From a virus, in IMG/VR virus record IMGVR_UViG_3300042543_000165, positions 1 to 42,741 of that record: a stretch of DNA of 42,741 nucleotides. One strand, given 5' to 3'. A program made the translations under genes and the position numbers. The notes under the pieces were generated by a model, which had not been told where the DNA came from, searched no databases, and worked only from the letters and a program-made list of their open reading frames with translations. Shown here piece after piece: positions 8,462-18,056 of this stretch (position 1 is its first letter; every line of letters begins with the position of its first letter).

Positions 8462-9022
8462 GTGCGCGAGTTCAAGGACGATGAGGGCAGGCCGTGGCGA
8501 CTGGCACTTACCGTAGCGTCGGCGTTGCGTGTTCGTGATATGGTCACGGCGGACGTCATGGACGACGACACAGGCGAGCGGAAGCAGGTGCCGTTCGATC
8601 TGGTGGACGCCGGTTCAATCGCGCAGACGTTTCAAGTGCTTCGCAGCCAGTTCGCCAAGTTGGGTGAGATCCTCTACGCCATGCTTGTGAAGCAAGTCGA
8701 GGAACGAAAGTTGTCCAAGGAGGAGTTCTTGGACGGGCTGCGTGGCGATTCTCTGGAGTCGGCATCTAAGGCGCTGGAGGCCGAGCTTGTCGATTTTTTC
8801 CCGCAGCGCCTCCGCAAGATGGTCGGGCTTCTCGGCAGCAAGATGGACGAAGTGCAAACCGAAATGCTCGGTCGGGCGGAGGCGCAGATGGCGGGCGTGA
8901 CAGTGGAGACGCTGACGGCCGCAGCGTCTGGGATGCCGTCTGGGAAGCCGCCGGAATTCTCGGAGTCCATCCAGGCAAATGGACCCTCCGACAGTTGCTC
9001 GCAGCCCGCAACGGCCGCCTAG
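8462..9022 (+). CDS. Tail assembly chaperone, short form
   Basis: 186 residues from GTG 8462 with GGAG at 8451-8454. It begins REFKDDEGRPWRLALTVASALRVRD and has an alpha-helical body (EEFLDGLRGDSLESASKALEAEL, RKMVGLLGSKMDEVQTEMLGRAEAQM). This is the usual form of the gene between tail tube and tape measure. The last part overlaps a conserved-looking segment in the -1 frame, as in gpG/gpGT systems. It is expected to bind the tape measure and tube protein during tail assembly and to be absent from the finished virion. Confidence 0.65.
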   Translation: MREFKDDEGRPWRLALTVASALRVRDMVTADVMDDDTGERKQVPFDLVDAGSIAQTFQVLRSQFAKLGEILYAMLVKQVEERKLSKEEFLDGLRGDSLESASKALEAELVDFFPQRLRKMVGLLGSKMDEVQTEMLGRAEAQMAGVTVETLTAAASGMPSGKPPEFSESIQANGPSDSCSQPATAA

Positions 9023-9204
9023 AGAACGATTGGTGGCATACCGCCAACCTGTTGGCCCAGCAAGTCAACCTGCATAAGGAACGACACGCCCCAAAAGCGG
9101 ACCCACGCAAATTCAACCCGTTTGCACGGAAGCCTAAGCCGCGCGAGGCATCACCAGAAGAACTAAAGCGGCTATTCGGCCCTGACTGGCACAAATACGC
9201 ATGA
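8926..9204 (+). CDS. Tail assembly chaperone frameshift extension (-1 frame)
   Basis: The -1 frame relative to the upstream gene reads VWDAVWEAAGILGVHPGKW, then TLRQLLAARNGRLENDWWHT and ANLLAQQVN. This resembles the pattern of short C-terminal domains of phage tail assembly proteins (tryptophan-rich, AGI, hydrophobic helix, FNPFARKPKP tail). The segment before the only plausible start, TTG 8995, has no start codon but is the best-preserved part. Translation by -1 frameshifting from the 8462 gene is therefore more likely than independent initiation. The exact slip site is unresolved; T-GGG-AAG at 8941-8947 is one non-canonical candidate. The start given here is approximate. Confidence 0.55.
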   Translation, partial: VWDAVWEAAGILGVHPGKWTLRQLLAARNGRLENDWWHTANLLAQQVNLHKERHAPKADPRKFNPFARKPKPREASPEELKRLFGPDWHKYA

Positions 9205-12200
9205 GCGCCTCAAAAGTACGTGCCGGTCAGGTTTATGTAGAAATCGGGGCAGACCCGAAAAAGTTCTTTGCCGCACTCGGCAGGGTCAATAAAGCCGTCG
9301 GTGCGATGGGCCGCAGCCTGTCGATGTCGGGCGCAGCGCTCACTGGCATCGGCGCAGGGATGGCGGCGCCGATCGTTGCGGCAGTTGCCGCAGGGGCGAG
9401 GTTTGAAGATCGCCTGCTGGCGATTAGGGCATCGACAGGCGCCACGCAGGGTGAGCTTGACCGCGTCAAAGCTGCCGCCATGGGCATGTCGGAGGCGCTA
9501 GGCGTCGGGCCGACTGAAGCCGCGGCCGGGATGCTGGAACTGCTCAAGGCTGGCATGAGCCTTGACGCTGTGCTGGGTGGTGCCGGAAGGGCCGCACTAG
9601 AGTTCGCCAAGGTCGGCCAGATGGACGTCGGCCAGGCGGCCGTCGTGATGTCGGACGCCATGAACGTCTTTGGCGTCAGCGGTGAGAAGGCCGCCAACAC
9701 GCTGTCAGCAGCTGCGGACGCATCGAGTACGTCGATTTCGCAGATGTCTGAAGCGTTCTCGATGTCTTCTGCAGTTGCGGCATTGGCGAACCAGTCGATT
9801 GACGATCTTTCGGCGGCGCTTGCCATCCTCGCCAACAACGGCGTTAAGGGAAGCGATGCCGGCACTAGCGTCAAGACCATGCTGATGAGGCTAATGGCGC
9901 CAGCCGATGACGCTGTAGGCGCGCTTGCTGAAATAGGACTCTCCGTTGATGCCTTCCGCGGCGCTGACGGCAAGATGAAACCTATGGTCGAGATTATCCG
10001 CACGCTCAACAATGCGCTTGCGGGCATGGATCAGGCGGCAAAGGATGACATTTTCCGCCGCATCTTCGGGCAAGACGCGATCCGTGCGGCTTCGATCTTG
10101 ACGAGCGCCGGCGTGGATGGCTTCGCCAACATGCAGGCAAGCATGGCGTCGGCGCTGCCGGTTGGCGAAAAATACAAGGTGATGATGTCCGGCCTATCTG
10201 GCACCATGGGCAACATCATGGCTTCACTTGAGCGGATGTCGATTGCCATATCCGACGCCGTCGCGCCGGCATTGGCTTCAGTCATTCCGTTTGCTGAAGG
10301 ATTGGCCAGAAGCCTTGTGGACTTGGTCACCAACAACAAGGACGCGGTGGCGCAGTTTGCAAAGCTGGCTGTGGCAACAATTGCCGCTGGCAGCGTGCTG
10401 ACAGGTTTGGGGCTGTCGCTTCAAGTGGCATCGTTCGCCATGGGCGGTCTCGGCAAAGCCGCCAGCGTGCTGCTGTCTCCGATGACTCTGCTGATTCGCG
10501 GTGCGCTGATCGCCAGCGGAACATTTTCGGCAGTGGGCACAAGCCTTGCTGGGTTTGGTTCCGCCGCCAAGGTTGCGTTGTCCGTAGCGGGATCTTCAGC
10601 GCTGTCGTTTGCGACATTGGCAACAAATGCAATCGGCGGCTTTGCCGTTGCTGGCACGGCGTCCGTCGCGCAATTCGTTGCCGCTGGGGTTGCTGGATTC
10701 TCCCGAATGACGGGTGCCGCAGTAATTGCAGCACAGGCGATGTTTCCCGTGTTTTTCACAGGATTCAGCAGAGGGATTGCTGCTGGTGCAGGGTTCTTTT
10801 CTGCCACCGTGCGTGGGCTCAATGGTGTCGTCATGGCGTCCAGCGTCCTGCGTGGCGCCCTATTCGCCGTGTCTGGCTCTGGCATGGCCCGGTTTGTTAC
10901 GGACATTGTCAGCGGGCTTACTCTCACATACAAGTCGTTTGTCTGGTGGGCTTCTGGCGCATCTGCCAGACTGGCGCAGTATGCTGTTGCACTTACTGGC
11001 GCCGTCGGGAAAACAATTGCATCGACGGCCGCCATGGCTGCTGCTTGGGCCGGGTCTGCGGCGAAAAGCGTCATGGCGTTTGCCGGATCTGCGGTCACTG
11101 CCATTGGCAGTTATCTGGCGGCAACTGCAATGGCAGTTGCTGGATCGGTTGCGTCTGCGGCCGCTGTTGCCGCGGCGTGGCTGGCTCCGCTTGCACCGTT
11201 CCTATTGCTAGGTGCTGCAATCGCCGGAGTTGCGGCTGTAGCCTATTCGTTCCGCAACACAATCGCAGGCGCCTTTTCTGGCCTTGGCGACTTGATCGGG
11301 CAGGCATCGTCGGCAATCGAGAGCACTTTTTCTAAGGTTGTTTCCGATGCGTCCGTTGTGTTCTCTGACTTGGCTACAACCGCCACCACGACATTCAGCG
11401 GCATCTACGAGGCGATTGCGGATGGCGACCTTGCCGGTGCTATGGACATCCTCTGGGCGGGGCTTGTTGCTGGCTGGCTACGTGGTTCTGAAGCGTTGAT
11501 GTCGTATGTGGACCCGTGGATTGGACTATTTCAAAACACGTTCACGGCACTTGGCGCCGGTATCTACAAAACGTGGGACACGATTTGGCTGAATCTGTCC
11601 AACGCTTTCAACACATTTAGCGCCGTGCTTTTGGGTGCGCTCGACAATCTATTCAACGGAATTGCTGCAACCTTTGATGGCATAGAGTCAACGGCCAGAA
11701 AGGCAATGAACTTGGCGAGCAAGGCGGCAAATCCGTTCATGGATCTTGCTGCGGCCAACGCCGAGGTTGATGCGGAAATGCAGCAGCGCGCGGACGCTCG
11801 GGCGGGCGCGCGCCCGGGCGTTGACGCCAGAGCCCGGCAGGCAGCGGATGACAATGCGCGGGCGACTGCGCAGCGTGATGAGCGCGCGGCTGCGATTGAT
11901 GCAAACACACAAGCGGCGGCAGATGCACGCGAAGCAGCAGACCGCCAGCGTGCCGACGAGCGACGTGCCGCAACGCAGGAAGCTGAATCCACGGTGGCCG
12001 GCAAGGGCAAGGGAAAGCGAGAGGCGCGCGCAAGGAACGATCAATTTACCAGATTGTTGTCGGACATTGAGAATGCTACATCAATCGACCAACTGCGAGA
12101 CCTCTACGGCGAGTTTGACGCGCTCAACGCAAACGGCAGACTGTCGGCCGTTCAAGCCAGCACTATTGAAGCTGCGCTGGAAGATGCACAGGAGCGGGTG

Positions 12201-12455
12201 ACCAGAAATTTGGTCAACGCACAGTCCGCGGCAGCGCAGGGCGCGGCACAGCGAGCGGCCCGTGCTGGGGCAATGGCCGCCGGCCAAGACGCTGCGCAGA
12301 GCAAGGCCGAGGTGGCTGGCACGTTCTCTGCTATGGCCGCCGAAGGCATGGGCTTCGGATCTAATTTGGCCGAGCGGGCATTGAAGGCCGCAGAGCGCAC
12401 GGCAAACGCTACTGAGCAAATGGCAGCGGAGGGCGGGCCACGGGCCGCTGAGTAA
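9201..12455 (+). CDS. Tail tape measure protein (TP901 core domain)
   Basis: 1084 residues, ATGA-coupled to the gene before. The N-terminal third has the TP901-type core: VNKAVGAMGRSLSMSGAALT, ARFEDRLLAIRASTGATQGE, a run of small residues around MSDAMNVFGVSG, and DAGTSVKTMLMRLMAP. Residues about 370-700 contain long Ala, Val, Ser and Gly-rich hydrophobic stretches, likely membrane-inserting. The C-terminal quarter is helical, charged and Ala/Arg-rich (DARAGARPGVDARARQAADD). Length should set the tail at roughly 150-170 nm by the usual scaling of about 1.5 angstrom per residue. Its size indicates a siphovirus-type tail. Confidence 0.93.
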   Translation: MSASKVRAGQVYVEIGADPKKFFAALGRVNKAVGAMGRSLSMSGAALTGIGAGMAAPIVAAVAAGARFEDRLLAIRASTGATQGELDRVKAAAMGMSEALGVGPTEAAAGMLELLKAGMSLDAVLGGAGRAALEFAKVGQMDVGQAAVVMSDAMNVFGVSGEKAANTLSAAADASSTSISQMSEAFSMSSAVAALANQSIDDLSAALAILANNGVKGSDAGTSVKTMLMRLMAPADDAVGALAEIGLSVDAFRGADGKMKPMVEIIRTLNNALAGMDQAAKDDIFRRIFGQDAIRAASILTSAGVDGFANMQASMASALPVGEKYKVMMSGLSGTMGNIMASLERMSIAISDAVAPALASVIPFAEGLARSLVDLVTNNKDAVAQFAKLAVATIAAGSVLTGLGLSLQVASFAMGGLGKAASVLLSPMTLLIRGALIASGTFSAVGTSLAGFGSAAKVALSVAGSSALSFATLATNAIGGFAVAGTASVAQFVAAGVAGFSRMTGAAVIAAQAMFPVFFTGFSRGIAAGAGFFSATVRGLNGVVMASSVLRGALFAVSGSGMARFVTDIVSGLTLTYKSFVWWASGASARLAQYAVALTGAVGKTIASTAAMAAAWAGSAAKSVMAFAGSAVTAIGSYLAATAMAVAGSVASAAAVAAAWLAPLAPFLLLGAAIAGVAAVAYSFRNTIAGAFSGLGDLIGQASSAIESTFSKVVSDASVVFSDLATTATTTFSGIYEAIADGDLAGAMDILWAGLVAGWLRGSEALMSYVDPWIGLFQNTFTALGAGIYKTWDTIWLNLSNAFNTFSAVLLGALDNLFNGIAATFDGIESTARKAMNLASKAANPFMDLAAANAEVDAEMQQRADARAGARPGVDARARQAADDNARATAQRDERAAAIDANTQAAADAREAADRQRADERRAATQEAESTVAGKGKGKREARARNDQFTRLLSDIENATSIDQLRDLYGEFDALNANGRLSAVQASTIEAALEDAQERVTRNLVNAQSAAAQGAAQRAARAGAMAAGQDAAQSKAEVAGTFSAMAAEGMGFGSNLAERALKAAERTANATEQMAAEGGPRAAE

Positions 12456-13357
12456 TGGCACTGACGTGGGTTGAGGACGGGGAGTCGCGGTCAGCGACCA
12501 TTCATCGCCTTGGCGTGAAGTCCACGGCCACAATGACGCGCTCGTACAAGGTGTTTGGCACAAAGGATGACGGTGAGTTGCACGCTGATTGCAACACTCG
12601 CATTTCAACGCTGTTGCCGTACTGGACATACCCAGGCACCACCGTCAGCCTGCGAGCCGAAAGCTATTCTGTTTCGTACTTAGGCGATGAAGCTTGGCAA
12701 GTCACGATCAACTATGAAAAGGTCGGTGCCGACGACCCAGAAAAGCCCGATCCCATAAAACGATCCCGATCGTTTGACACGTCTGGCGGCACGCAGCACA
12801 TCACGCAGTGCCAAACAATTGGTTCAGGCGCGTCTCTCGACTTTGAAAAGCGATTCCCAGCTGGCGCCGTGAACATGAGTGGCGCAATCGGCGTTGACGG
12901 CGACAGCGTTGCCGGCATTGACATCGTTGTGCCTCAACTTACTTGGACGGAAAACTACGATGTTCCAAGCACATACGTCACTAGTGCATATATTAAGGGC
13001 GTTGCCAGCCTGACCGGCACAGTTAATAACGCCACGTTTCGCACATTTGCCGCTGGTGAAGTGTTGTTCATGGGCTGCAGCGGCTCGCACGAATGGGACT
13101 CCGAGAAAGGCGACGGCCCATGGTCGCTGTCATACAAATTCGTAGCGTCTCCAAATGCAGGGGCAGGGCAAACGATGCCGCCGCTAACAATTGGCACAAT
13201 CAGTGGAATAAATAAGGGCGGCCATGAATATCTTTGGGTGAGGTATGAGTCTGATGTCGGCGGTGGCGAAGTTCTACTGCAGCACCCAAAGGCCGTTTAC
13301 GTCAACAAAGTCTATCGAGAGGACAACTTTAGCAATTTGGGGATTGGCACGGCGTAA
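12455..13357 (+). CDS. Distal tail / baseplate-region structural protein
   Basis: 300 residues, coupled to the tape measure by TAATG. It is beta-rich throughout, with segments such as FRTFAAGEVLFMGCSGSHEW, WSLSYKFVASPNAGAGQTMP and GHEYLWVRYES. Its place directly after the tape measure is that of the distal tail protein or a tip adaptor. No catalytic motif was seen and no family could be named with confidence. Confidence 0.5.
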   Translation: MALTWVEDGESRSATIHRLGVKSTATMTRSYKVFGTKDDGELHADCNTRISTLLPYWTYPGTTVSLRAESYSVSYLGDEAWQVTINYEKVGADDPEKPDPIKRSRSFDTSGGTQHITQCQTIGSGASLDFEKRFPAGAVNMSGAIGVDGDSVAGIDIVVPQLTWTENYDVPSTYVTSAYIKGVASLTGTVNNATFRTFAAGEVLFMGCSGSHEWDSEKGDGPWSLSYKFVASPNAGAGQTMPPLTIGTISGINKGGHEYLWVRYESDVGGGEVLLQHPKAVYVNKVYREDNFSNLGIGTA

Positions 13358-13887
13358 TGGCAGGGAACAACTACCGAATTGAAAAGGGCCAAAGGCTTTC
13401 GTCGGCAGTGTCTGCGCGTGCATGGAACCGCGCACAGGATGCGGCTGACGTTGTTCTCGGCTCTGTGCTAGGCAACAAAGCGGGCGAAAACGCTCCTGGC
13501 GCAAGAGCGTCAAACATCATCCTGCTTCGGAACACTACTGCACTTACGGTCCCGCAATTCGGCGTCCTGCGGATAGGTGTGCCGATCGTGTTGAATACTG
13601 AGAACCCTGCGCAGTTTTCCGAGCAAATGGTGCTGACAGGCTTGATGCCAGACGGGCTGTCTCCGTTTGCCGTTGCGCTTGAGCCTATTAGCGCTGGAAA
13701 GATCGGTCGATGCGCTATATCTGGCCGTTTTGCGTGCAAGGTCAAAGTCATTGACGCTGCGCACAAATATGCGCGATCAAGGAATAACGACGTAACACAA
13801 CTGATTAGCACGGCCTGCGGTGCCGTGCGGCTTGCTTGGAAAGAGTCAGGCACTGGTGAAAACAAATTTGCCGCTGGTGTGATGTGA
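13357..13887 (+). CDS. Tail-tip-region structural protein
   Basis: 176 residues, coupled to the gene before by TAATG. The middle (NTTALTVPQFGVLRIGVPIV), then DGLSPFAVALEPISAGKIGR and CAISGRFACKVKVID suggest a small beta-barrel particle protein. The C-terminus (VRLAWKESGTGENKFAAGVM) is like short structural proteins of other phages. It is probably a tail-tip component; no enzyme signature is visible. Confidence 0.45.
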   Translation: MAGNNYRIEKGQRLSSAVSARAWNRAQDAADVVLGSVLGNKAGENAPGARASNIILLRNTTALTVPQFGVLRIGVPIVLNTENPAQFSEQMVLTGLMPDGLSPFAVALEPISAGKIGRCAISGRFACKVKVIDAAHKYARSRNNDVTQLISTACGAVRLAWKESGTGENKFAAGVM

Positions 13888-16800
13888 CTTGCACTTGCTG
13901 CGTCTGCGCTGGCCTGCCGCTTACCCGTGGGCTTGGCGGCCCTTCTTGGTTGCCTTCAGACCGAAGCGACCAAAGCCTTGATTTTGCCAACACAAGGTTG
14001 GTGACGTGGGCCGACGCAGGAGGGTCAAACTACAACGTAGTTGACGGCCATGGCCCAGTTGAAATGCAAGGCCAAGCAGGGTGGTCGTCCTTTCTGGAAG
14101 GCCGCTGGCTAACAGGATCTTCCGTCACGTTCACGCAAATTGACGGCCCTGGCGCGTCGCTTGGAACGTACTTGTTTCCAAGCCTGTGGACAGTTGCCTA
14201 TCCGTTCAATGCGATTGAGTATCCAGACGACTTGGCGGCACTTCCCAAGTCTGGCGCCGTAACGCTGTCGCTTTGCGGTCAATCAGTGACGATGGCATAT
14301 GACCTGACTGTTCATGCACTTGACGGCTCAGTGAGCAACGCCGTCTACGTTAACAAAGGCGATGGTGAGCCACCCCCGTTCACGTCGTCCGCTGTTGTCC
14401 ACCAGCAGCTGCAGTCTGTCACCTTTACGCCAAACGGCAATCTGCCGTCTGTTTCAGATGCTTCGCAAACGATGGCGTCTAGTGGCGGAACGGCGATTAG
14501 TGAATTTACGGAACGGCCGTTAAGTGGGCTGAAGGATTTACTGTGCTGGCGTGAAGTGTTCAACGGCACCAGTGCAGACAAATGGAATGTCCAAGAACAG
14601 CAACTAGGCGGCGCAAACCAAACTCCCGCGCTGGCATCTGGTTACACACTTTCGCACAGGCTTGAATTTAACTCCGAAAATCGACTTCTATTGCCAGAAG
14701 GTAGCCAGAGACGGCCAACGTGGCCTTATCCGGTTTCGCTGTCTTTTGTTTGCAGCGGACAGCCGATTGACGAAGCATTGCCATCAGCAGGCTTCTGGAC
14801 TGCTGCTGCATTTCGGCCGACATATCTCGATTCTGCGCGGCAGACGCACATCGAATACGAAGTCACTGGCCCAACCGGAACGTCCGCACCGCACATCAAG
14901 GGAAATTTGGTTGGCATCGACCGCGGTAATACCGCCAACCAAGACGCCGGGTCGGGAATGCTTTATTCGCTTTCGTGCAATGGCGTTGAGACGCTACCGC
15001 CAACCCAAGCACCGACCAGGCAGCAACTGTTTGACGCGACCAGCGGCGAGGGATCGTACTTGGTAACAGTCACGCCGACTGGTTCTTACGGTTATCCAAG
15101 CACTGCAATTCCGACAAACAAGGATTTTTTTAGCTTCGTCATTGACAGGAAAAAGCCTGTCGTCGGATTTGCTCCCTTGGATGACATCTTTGCTCTCGGC
15201 GTCGTTCCTAATAGCGTCCTTACGTCCACAAAACCGCTGGCGGCTCCAAGCTGCCCAGACGAAGAATCAGCCGACGGCTTTTTGCCTAGGCCATTGTTTT
15301 TTGACGGCGTCAATAACTTCTTGAAGCAGGATGGCGTCAACGCCACTACTCTTGGCGCAACGCCCGGCACTTACACGCTCCAAGCGTTTTCTGTTTCCCA
15401 GTGCCATGATTTTTCCGGCAACAATCCAGACCAATCGTTTTCGCAGTCGTGGACTGTCCATGCCAAGCACGCCAACCACCGGCCAGAAAGTCAGGCTGGC
15501 GGGCATTCGTACTACGGCGCCATCCCAACAATTGAGCAGCCGGGCCTGCTGACGCGCGAGTATTACCGAGCACGGCTGCAGTCAGAGCAAGTCACGTCGT
15601 TACGGCTGACGTTCGATCGCCCGATTGACCCTGCCACTGTAGATGATTCGCAGGTGACGCTGTGGGCCAACGGTACGCAAGTTGGCGGTTGCACTCTAGA
15701 GCAAGTTGACACAACTACGCTCAACTGGAGGATCAACATTCCCGCAGGCGTGCAATCCTCTGCGACTTTTCTATTGCTGGAATATGACCCGGCCGGAGAT
15801 GTGATGACGGCCGAGACTTTTCCAGAGGTTCACTATCCGACAAAAGATGACTTTCCGACGGACCCGCTTCGGCAGGCAGAACTGTTTCGCCTTGTCTTCA
15901 TTTCCGATGATGACGGAAAACGCTATTCGGTCTCCGTGAATCCGGCCACGTTTGCAATTTCATATGTGGAGATAGTTGGGAATCCGCTGGACTGGAACGG
16001 AAACCCGTATGACCCAGAGCCGTCTGCGATTGCGGCCAGGGTTAGCTGGCTTATGGCGGACACTGGCGGCTGGCCCCGCATGATTGACACCAGTTCCGTG
16101 CTGCGCGGATTCGTTGTTGGGCGTGCCGCAAGCATCGGCGCAAGTTCGTCAATCAATATGCAGCAGAACGACTTGGCAATTTCGTCAAGCGGTGATATTG
16201 GGATTGCGGCAGAGTCTTCGCCTGGGCCGTTCAATTTTTTAGGGGCAACCGCTTTGCCTCCTGTGCAGCCGCAGCAGGATTTCACGGACTTTGGGCTAGT
16301 GTCGACGGCCGTGAACTACGAAGGATTTATTCCGCGCGTTCCCGTCACCGGCGCAACAGGACCGTTTTCCTACTGGGGCCTCGGCACGACGATTGATCCC
16401 AGCCCGCCAGCGCTGGTGTCGCAGTGCGCCGGGCCAAGCGAAGCGCAGTGGCACAGTTCAGCGATTGTGTGCGATACAGAAATCACGTCTTTCACTGCGC
16501 GCATTGTGATTCTGGATGGTGACGGGAATGAGATCGCTCCAACTGAGACTAGCGGCGGGTACATAGACAACAAGTTGGTATTCAACGGCGCCGCGCTAGG
16601 CGACTTCAACCACGTTGCGACTGACATTTTCCCACGCATCATGTGCCTAGATGGCCCGCCCGCGATAACGCTTGGCACAACATTCCAGGGCACCACGCTT
16701 TCACAGAACGTGTGGGCCTGTGTAAACGATGGTGGCGGCACGGAAATCACTGCCCAACCACAGGCGACTACCAGTGCTTATTTCTTGGACGGTGAATCTT

Positions 16801-17516
16801 TCACGGAGTCAAACCATTGGCTGGACGACACGCCGCATTTCTTGAGGCACTTCAACAGCGAGGAACAAACGTATGGCGATTCCGAAACAACTGAGGAAGA
16901 CGCAAAAGAAGGGCTGCGATTTACGGAAGACGATTTGCTGACAGACGGCCCGTTCCCATTTAGCGAGACAGAACTACAGCGAAAGGTTCGCTGCGTAAAG
17001 TCTGCGACCTATTCGTTGGAAGGCGTCCAAGGGATGCTGTCAGCCTCTAGGCAGGCAAAGACATTCCCGGCGCTCAAAACAACCACGCTTGGCCCGCTGG
17101 TGCTGACGCTGTCGCTGCGAGCGTGCATCAAGGCCGAGACGGAATACGAAGATTTCAGCGTCAAGCCAACGGAGTACGTGCGGCTCGTCGGAGAACCAAG
17201 CATCTGGGGCGGTCCCGGCTACATCTACCAAGAAAATATGACGTTTTCTGAAGCCATGGACTGGCTGCTAGACAATCTAATCGGCCTAGATGTCGAAGAA
17301 GACACATGGAAACTGCGTGCATTGATTTGGCTAATGTACTGCGAGAAAGACCAATCCCTTGCCACTCGCACGCTAACGGAACGAATTCTTAACGATTACG
17401 TCTACACCCACACGCTGACGCCTGACCAAGAGGTGGCGCTAGCCAATGGAGATGAAATTACGATGCCGCTTGGTGGCGTGGATGGCGGGTACAGCGTGAA
17501 GCTAAAGCGGAGCTAG
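13884..17516 (+). CDS. Very large tail-tip / receptor-binding candidate (1210 aa)
   Basis: 1210 residues from GTG 13884, overlapping the upstream stop. It starts with a cysteine cluster (MTCTCCVCAG). A long region is rich in beta strands and aromatic residues. Around residues 590-670 is an Ig-like stretch (LRLTFDRPIDPATVDDSQVT, ATFLLLEYDPAGD). The C-terminus becomes acidic and helical (MDWLLDNLIGLDVEEDTWKL). It is the largest gene after the tape measure and ends the tail operon. Tail tip, central fibre or receptor-binding protein is the natural assignment, but no known family was recognised. Confidence 0.45.
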   Translation: MTCTCCVCAGLPLTRGLGGPSWLPSDRSDQSLDFANTRLVTWADAGGSNYNVVDGHGPVEMQGQAGWSSFLEGRWLTGSSVTFTQIDGPGASLGTYLFPSLWTVAYPFNAIEYPDDLAALPKSGAVTLSLCGQSVTMAYDLTVHALDGSVSNAVYVNKGDGEPPPFTSSAVVHQQLQSVTFTPNGNLPSVSDASQTMASSGGTAISEFTERPLSGLKDLLCWREVFNGTSADKWNVQEQQLGGANQTPALASGYTLSHRLEFNSENRLLLPEGSQRRPTWPYPVSLSFVCSGQPIDEALPSAGFWTAAAFRPTYLDSARQTHIEYEVTGPTGTSAPHIKGNLVGIDRGNTANQDAGSGMLYSLSCNGVETLPPTQAPTRQQLFDATSGEGSYLVTVTPTGSYGYPSTAIPTNKDFFSFVIDRKKPVVGFAPLDDIFALGVVPNSVLTSTKPLAAPSCPDEESADGFLPRPLFFDGVNNFLKQDGVNATTLGATPGTYTLQAFSVSQCHDFSGNNPDQSFSQSWTVHAKHANHRPESQAGGHSYYGAIPTIEQPGLLTREYYRARLQSEQVTSLRLTFDRPIDPATVDDSQVTLWANGTQVGGCTLEQVDTTTLNWRINIPAGVQSSATFLLLEYDPAGDVMTAETFPEVHYPTKDDFPTDPLRQAELFRLVFISDDDGKRYSVSVNPATFAISYVEIVGNPLDWNGNPYDPEPSAIAARVSWLMADTGGWPRMIDTSSVLRGFVVGRAASIGASSSINMQQNDLAISSSGDIGIAAESSPGPFNFLGATALPPVQPQQDFTDFGLVSTAVNYEGFIPRVPVTGATGPFSYWGLGTTIDPSPPALVSQCAGPSEAQWHSSAIVCDTEITSFTARIVILDGDGNEIAPTETSGGYIDNKLVFNGAALGDFNHVATDIFPRIMCLDGPPAITLGTTFQGTTLSQNVWACVNDGGGTEITAQPQATTSAYFLDGESFTESNHWLDDTPHFLRHFNSEEQTYGDSETTEEDAKEGLRFTEDDLLTDGPFPFSETELQRKVRCVKSATYSLEGVQGMLSASRQAKTFPALKTTTLGPLVLTLSLRACIKAETEYEDFSVKPTEYVRLVGEPSIWGGPGYIYQENMTFSEAMDWLLDNLIGLDVEEDTWKLRALIWLMYCEKDQSLATRTLTERILNDYVYTHTLTPDQEVALANGDEITMPLGGVDGGYSVKLKRS

Positions 17517-17523
17517 CCGGCAC

Positions 17524-17802
17524 ATGGCACGGAAGCGACGCACGGTCTACGTGGGCGATCAACGCTGGAAGATTGAGCGCGCACGCCTGCGAGCCGATGA
17601 CGGCCAGTGCAACTACAACACCAAGACCATCCGCATTGCGGACAAGCTGGTTGGTGTTGACTTGCTCGATACGCTGATCCACGAACTGATTCACGCCCGG
17701 TGGCCGGATCTGCACGAAGACGCAGTAGCGGAGTTTGCCGAAACGCTTTCGGGTGTGATTGACGCCGAAGGCTTCCGGCGACCAGACGACCAGGAGGACT
17801 GA
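17524..17802 (+). CDS. Mini zinc-metallopeptidase-like protein (HELIH)
   Basis: 92 residues. A HExxH motif, HELIH at residues 53-57, lies in LLDTLIHELIHARWPDLHED, with further candidate ligands His64 and Glu70. The rest is short: a basic N-terminus (KRRTVYVGDQRWKIERARLR) and an acidic tail. This resembles SprT/ImmA-style minimal metallopeptidase cores. The gene is translationally coupled (TGATG) to the next one. It could process a virion or host protein; catalysis is inferred from the motif only. Confidence 0.6.
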   Translation: MARKRRTVYVGDQRWKIERARLRADDGQCNYNTKTIRIADKLVGVDLLDTLIHELIHARWPDLHEDAVAEFAETLSGVIDAEGFRRPDDQED

Positions 17803-18056
17803 TGGCAAAGGCGGCCAGCAGCATCGTGGACGAAATCGCGGCGGCGATCCCAGAGCCGAGCCACGGGAAACCGTGGTGGGTCAGGCTCACGCCGGAACAG
17901 GCGGAACTAGTGCAGCCAGTCCTGCAGGCGTGGAAACAAGGCCGATTCGGCAAACAGAAGATCACTGCGGCGCGTGCTATTTCCACGCACCTGACTCGTC
18001 ACGGGATCAAGATTGGCCCGCAAGGAGTTTTGGCGTGGCTGCAAAAAGGCGAATAG
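17802..18056 (+). CDS. Small protein of unknown function, HTH-like C-terminus
   Basis: 84 residues starting with the ATG of a TGATG junction. It has an acidic start (SSIVDEIAAAIPEPSHGKPW) and a C-terminal half with helix-turn-helix character (KITAARAISTHLTRHGIKIG, then PQGVLAWLQKG). Its N-terminus (IVDEIAAAIPEP) resembles that of the next gene (IVEEIAASLPAP), suggesting local duplication or a shared docking peptide. The 3' end overlaps the next gene. Possibly a DNA-binding or adaptor protein. Confidence 0.5.
   Translation: MAKAASSIVDEIAAAIPEPSHGKPWWVRLTPEQAELVQPVLQAWKQGRFGKQKITAARAISTHLTRHGIKIGPQGVLAWLQKGE

Noticed and set aside
9233-11316. Several minus-strand open frames antisense to the tape measure gene
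   Set aside because: Ala/Ser/Pro-rich shadows with no starts or motifs; the + strand frame is the tape measure.
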